From Methanoregula sp. (lineage in GTDB: Archaea; Halobacteriota; Methanomicrobia; Methanomicrobiales; Methanospirillaceae): DNA of 40,171 nt. The DNA lies in contig JAPKXU010000059.1 of assembly GCA_026394655.1 (NCBI GenBank), positions 1 to 40,171 of the forward strand, given 5' to 3'. The position numbers and the translations under genes were made by a program. Positions 38,652-40,171 of the stretch are shown one piece after another (positions within the stretch are counted from its first letter, which is position 1; each line of letters begins with the position of its first letter). The notes beneath the pieces were generated by a model, which saw only the letters and a program-made list of their open reading frames with translations, did not search any database and had not been told where the DNA came from.

Positions 38652-40171
38652 ATGAAACCCGCAAAGGATGCTGAAAACGGTAGCGGCGAAATAATCGGGG
38701 CACTTATGCTCATCCTCATATTTGTCGCTGCGTTTGCCGTTTTAGGGGCAATATTTTTTTCACAAACCCCCAAAGAGGAAATTCCCCAGCTAAATCTTGC
38801 GATCGCCAGTCAGGGTAATGCGATCACCGTTTCCCATGCAGGGGGGGATCCTCTACCCGGCGGTGAATATTATGTTCTCGTTGATGGAGTTCCCCAGACT
38901 TTTACCGGTGCCGCCAGCGACAATACCTGGTCAATCGGTCAGACTCTTTCCTATATACCCCCACCAGGGACTACACCGCAAAAGGTTGATGTTGTTTACG
39001 TTTCTCCCAGTGGCGAGAAATACCTGATTGCAACCCAGACCTTGGGTCCAGGTCCAAATGTTAACCCAACAACCCAACCCGTTCCAATGTATACGATAAT
39101 GGCGAGTGCAGGAGCGAACGGAGCAATTAACCCGGCTGGTGCAGTGAGTGTGTACTATGGTGCCAGCCAGAACTTTACGATCACTCCAAACACCGGGTGT
39201 TACATAACAGATGTCCTTGTCAATGGAGCAACAGTCGGCCCAGTAACGAGTTATGTATTCAGCAATGTCCAGTCGAACCAGACGATCTCTACGACATTTG
39301 CGATCAGCACGTATACGATTACGGCAAGTACCGGGGTGAATGGCAACGTCACCCCGGCAGGAGCGACTTCTGTCAACTACGGTTCCAATCAGACGTATAC
39401 AATAACGCCAGCGACCGGGTATCACGTTGCTGACGTTCTGATTGATGGTAGTTCGGTCGGGAACGTGACCACGTATCAGTTCACGAATGTGGTTGCAGCT
39501 CATACGATTTCGGCAACGTTTGCGATCAACACGTACACGATCACGGCAAGTACCGGGGCGAACGGGAACGTCACCCCGGCGGGAATAACGACTGTCAATT
39601 ATGGTTCAAATCAGACGTATACGATCACACCGGTGACCGGGTATCATGTTGCCGACGTTCTGGTGGATGGCAGTTCAGTTGGGAACGTAACGACGTACTC
39701 ATTTGCGAGCATCGCAGCATCGCACACGATCTCGGCAACATTCGCGATCAACACGTACACGATTACGGCGACGAGTGGAGCGAACGGAGCGGTAACTCCC
39801 ACCGGCGTGACGACGGTTAATTATGGCGACAACCAAACATACACGATCACACCGAACACCGGGTATCATGTTGTTAATGTGACCGTGGACGGAAGTTCCG
39901 TTGGGAACGTAACGACGTACTCATTCGCGAGCATCGCAGCATCGCACACGATCTCGGCAACGTTTGCAATCAACACGTACACGATCACAGCAAATACCGG
40001 GGCGAACGGTAATGTTACGCCAGCCGGTGTAACTACGGTGAACTACGGCTCCAGCAAGACGTATACAATAACGCCGGTGACCGGGTATCACGTCGCTGAT
40101 GTCCTTGTTGACGGAAGTTCAGTCGGGAACGTGACGACGTATTCATTCACGAGCATCGCAGCATCACACAC
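38652..40171 (+). CDS. Pilin-like surface protein with tandem InlB-type repeats (runs off the window)
   Basis: At least 506 residues, open to the right edge. The N-terminus (MKPAKDAENG, then membrane helix LMLILIFVAAFAVLGA, then NAITVSHAGGDPLPGGEYY) is closely related to the preceding gene. After residue ~145 come tandem 74-residue repeats of the InlB B-repeat / Listeria-Bacteroides type: each reads YTIT ... G-A-N-G-x-V-T-P-x-G ... VNYGSNQTYTITP ... TGYHVADVLVDGSSVG ... HTISATFA. Five copies are seen, the last cut by the window. Such repeats make stiff surface stalks in adhesins. Only the N-terminal part is annotated; the C-terminal domain is unknown. Confidence 0.83.
   Translation, partial: MKPAKDAENGSGEIIGALMLILIFVAAFAVLGAIFFSQTPKEEIPQLNLAIASQGNAITVSHAGGDPLPGGEYYVLVDGVPQTFTGAASDNTWSIGQTLSYIPPPGTTPQKVDVVYVSPSGEKYLIATQTLGPGPNVNPTTQPVPMYTIMASAGANGAINPAGAVSVYYGASQNFTITPNTGCYITDVLVNGATVGPVTSYVFSNVQSNQTISTTFAISTYTITASTGVNGNVTPAGATSVNYGSNQTYTITPATGYHVADVLIDGSSVGNVTTYQFTNVVAAHTISATFAINTYTITASTGANGNVTPAGITTVNYGSNQTYTITPVTGYHVADVLVDGSSVGNVTTYSFASIAASHTISATFAINTYTITATSGANGAVTPTGVTTVNYGDNQTYTITPNTGYHVVNVTVDGSSVGNVTTYSFASIAASHTISATFAINTYTITANTGANGNVTPAGVTTVNYGSSKTYTITPVTGYHVADVLVDGSSVGNVTTYSFTSIAASH
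39087..40171 (+). repeat. Tandem 222-base repeats coding InlB-type domains
   Basis: Unit starts at 39087, 39309, 39531, 39753 and 39975, exactly 222 bases apart. Units 3-5 share long identical stretches, for example TCATTCGCGAGCATCGCAGC in unit 4 and near-copies in units 3 and 5; unit 1 is the most divergent. The array continues past the window edge. Confidence 0.9.

Noticed and set aside
39087-40171. CRISPR-like periodic array
   Set aside because: The 222-base units are coding, in frame and without unique spacers.

Overview
The window reads as a chromosomal segment of a methanogenic archaeon, most likely of the order Methanomicrobiales (a Methanoregula-like relative is my best guess, not proven). 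The evidence is archaeal-type gene content: diphthine synthase, an archaeal NusA-like KH protein, a DUF357 protein, archaeal pilin-like N-termini, a group IV nitrogenase-like operon and strict-anaerobe oxygen defence genes. TATA boxes lie about 20-40 bases before several starts. I saw no rRNA, tRNA, CRISPR array or insertion sequence.

Bases 1-5305 hold a surface lipoprotein with IPT/TIG domains, a TauE/SafE permease, a compact oxygen/superoxide defence operon (rubredoxin, F420H2-oxidase-type flavodiiron protein, desulfoferrodoxin) and a TrkH potassium channel subunit. Bases 5394-8374 are a three-gene operon: a NifH-like iron protein and two different NifD/NifK-like proteins, each keeping three cysteines placed like the P-cluster ligands. 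It does not look like true nitrogenase or the F430 enzyme pair CfbC/CfbD, and its substrate cannot be read from sequence. Bases 8389-11948 carry two unrecognised small proteins, a double-PAS sensor, a triple Fe-S protein (CDGSH, Fer4_19-like, CDGSH) and an isochorismatase-family hydrolase.

Bases 12069-14982 (minus strand) are a leuC-leuD-leuB-type operon for leucine or the homologous 2-oxoacid elongation pathway. Bases 15128-18278 hold a secreted SIMPL protein, NusA-like protein, HisE, a bifunctional-nuclease-family protein and a flippase-like membrane protein. Bases 18570-24348 (minus strand) look like one long transcription unit: a DtxR repressor fused to a FeoA domain, FeoB, a RecA/KaiC-fold protein without a Walker A lysine, a second degenerate RecA-fold domain fused to an MglA-like GTPase, DphB and a DUF357 protein. 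Bases 24645-27836 hold a canonical cis-prenyltransferase (UppS) translationally coupled to a radical SAM protein, plus a divergent UppS homologue lacking the catalytic aspartate, probably a heteromeric partner. A HepT/MntA toxin-antitoxin pair follows at 27944-28812.

From 29080 to the right edge the window is an array of at least six same-strand surface proteins with pilin-type N-terminal membrane segments. Three paralogues (29080, 31602, 34272) share their first ~300 residues and an almost identical promoter, but carry different tails: Thr-rich linker, PKD and beta-sandwich; four PKD domains plus malectin; or no tail. A fourth (35249) ends in an extraordinary Tyr/Trp/His/Asp/Cys-rich tail. 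The last two (37265, 38652) are a second paralogue pair with PKD and InlB-type repeats, and the final one runs off the window in 222-base tandem repeats. This looks like an adhesin or pilin-like cell-surface locus diversifying by duplication, tail exchange and repeat expansion.
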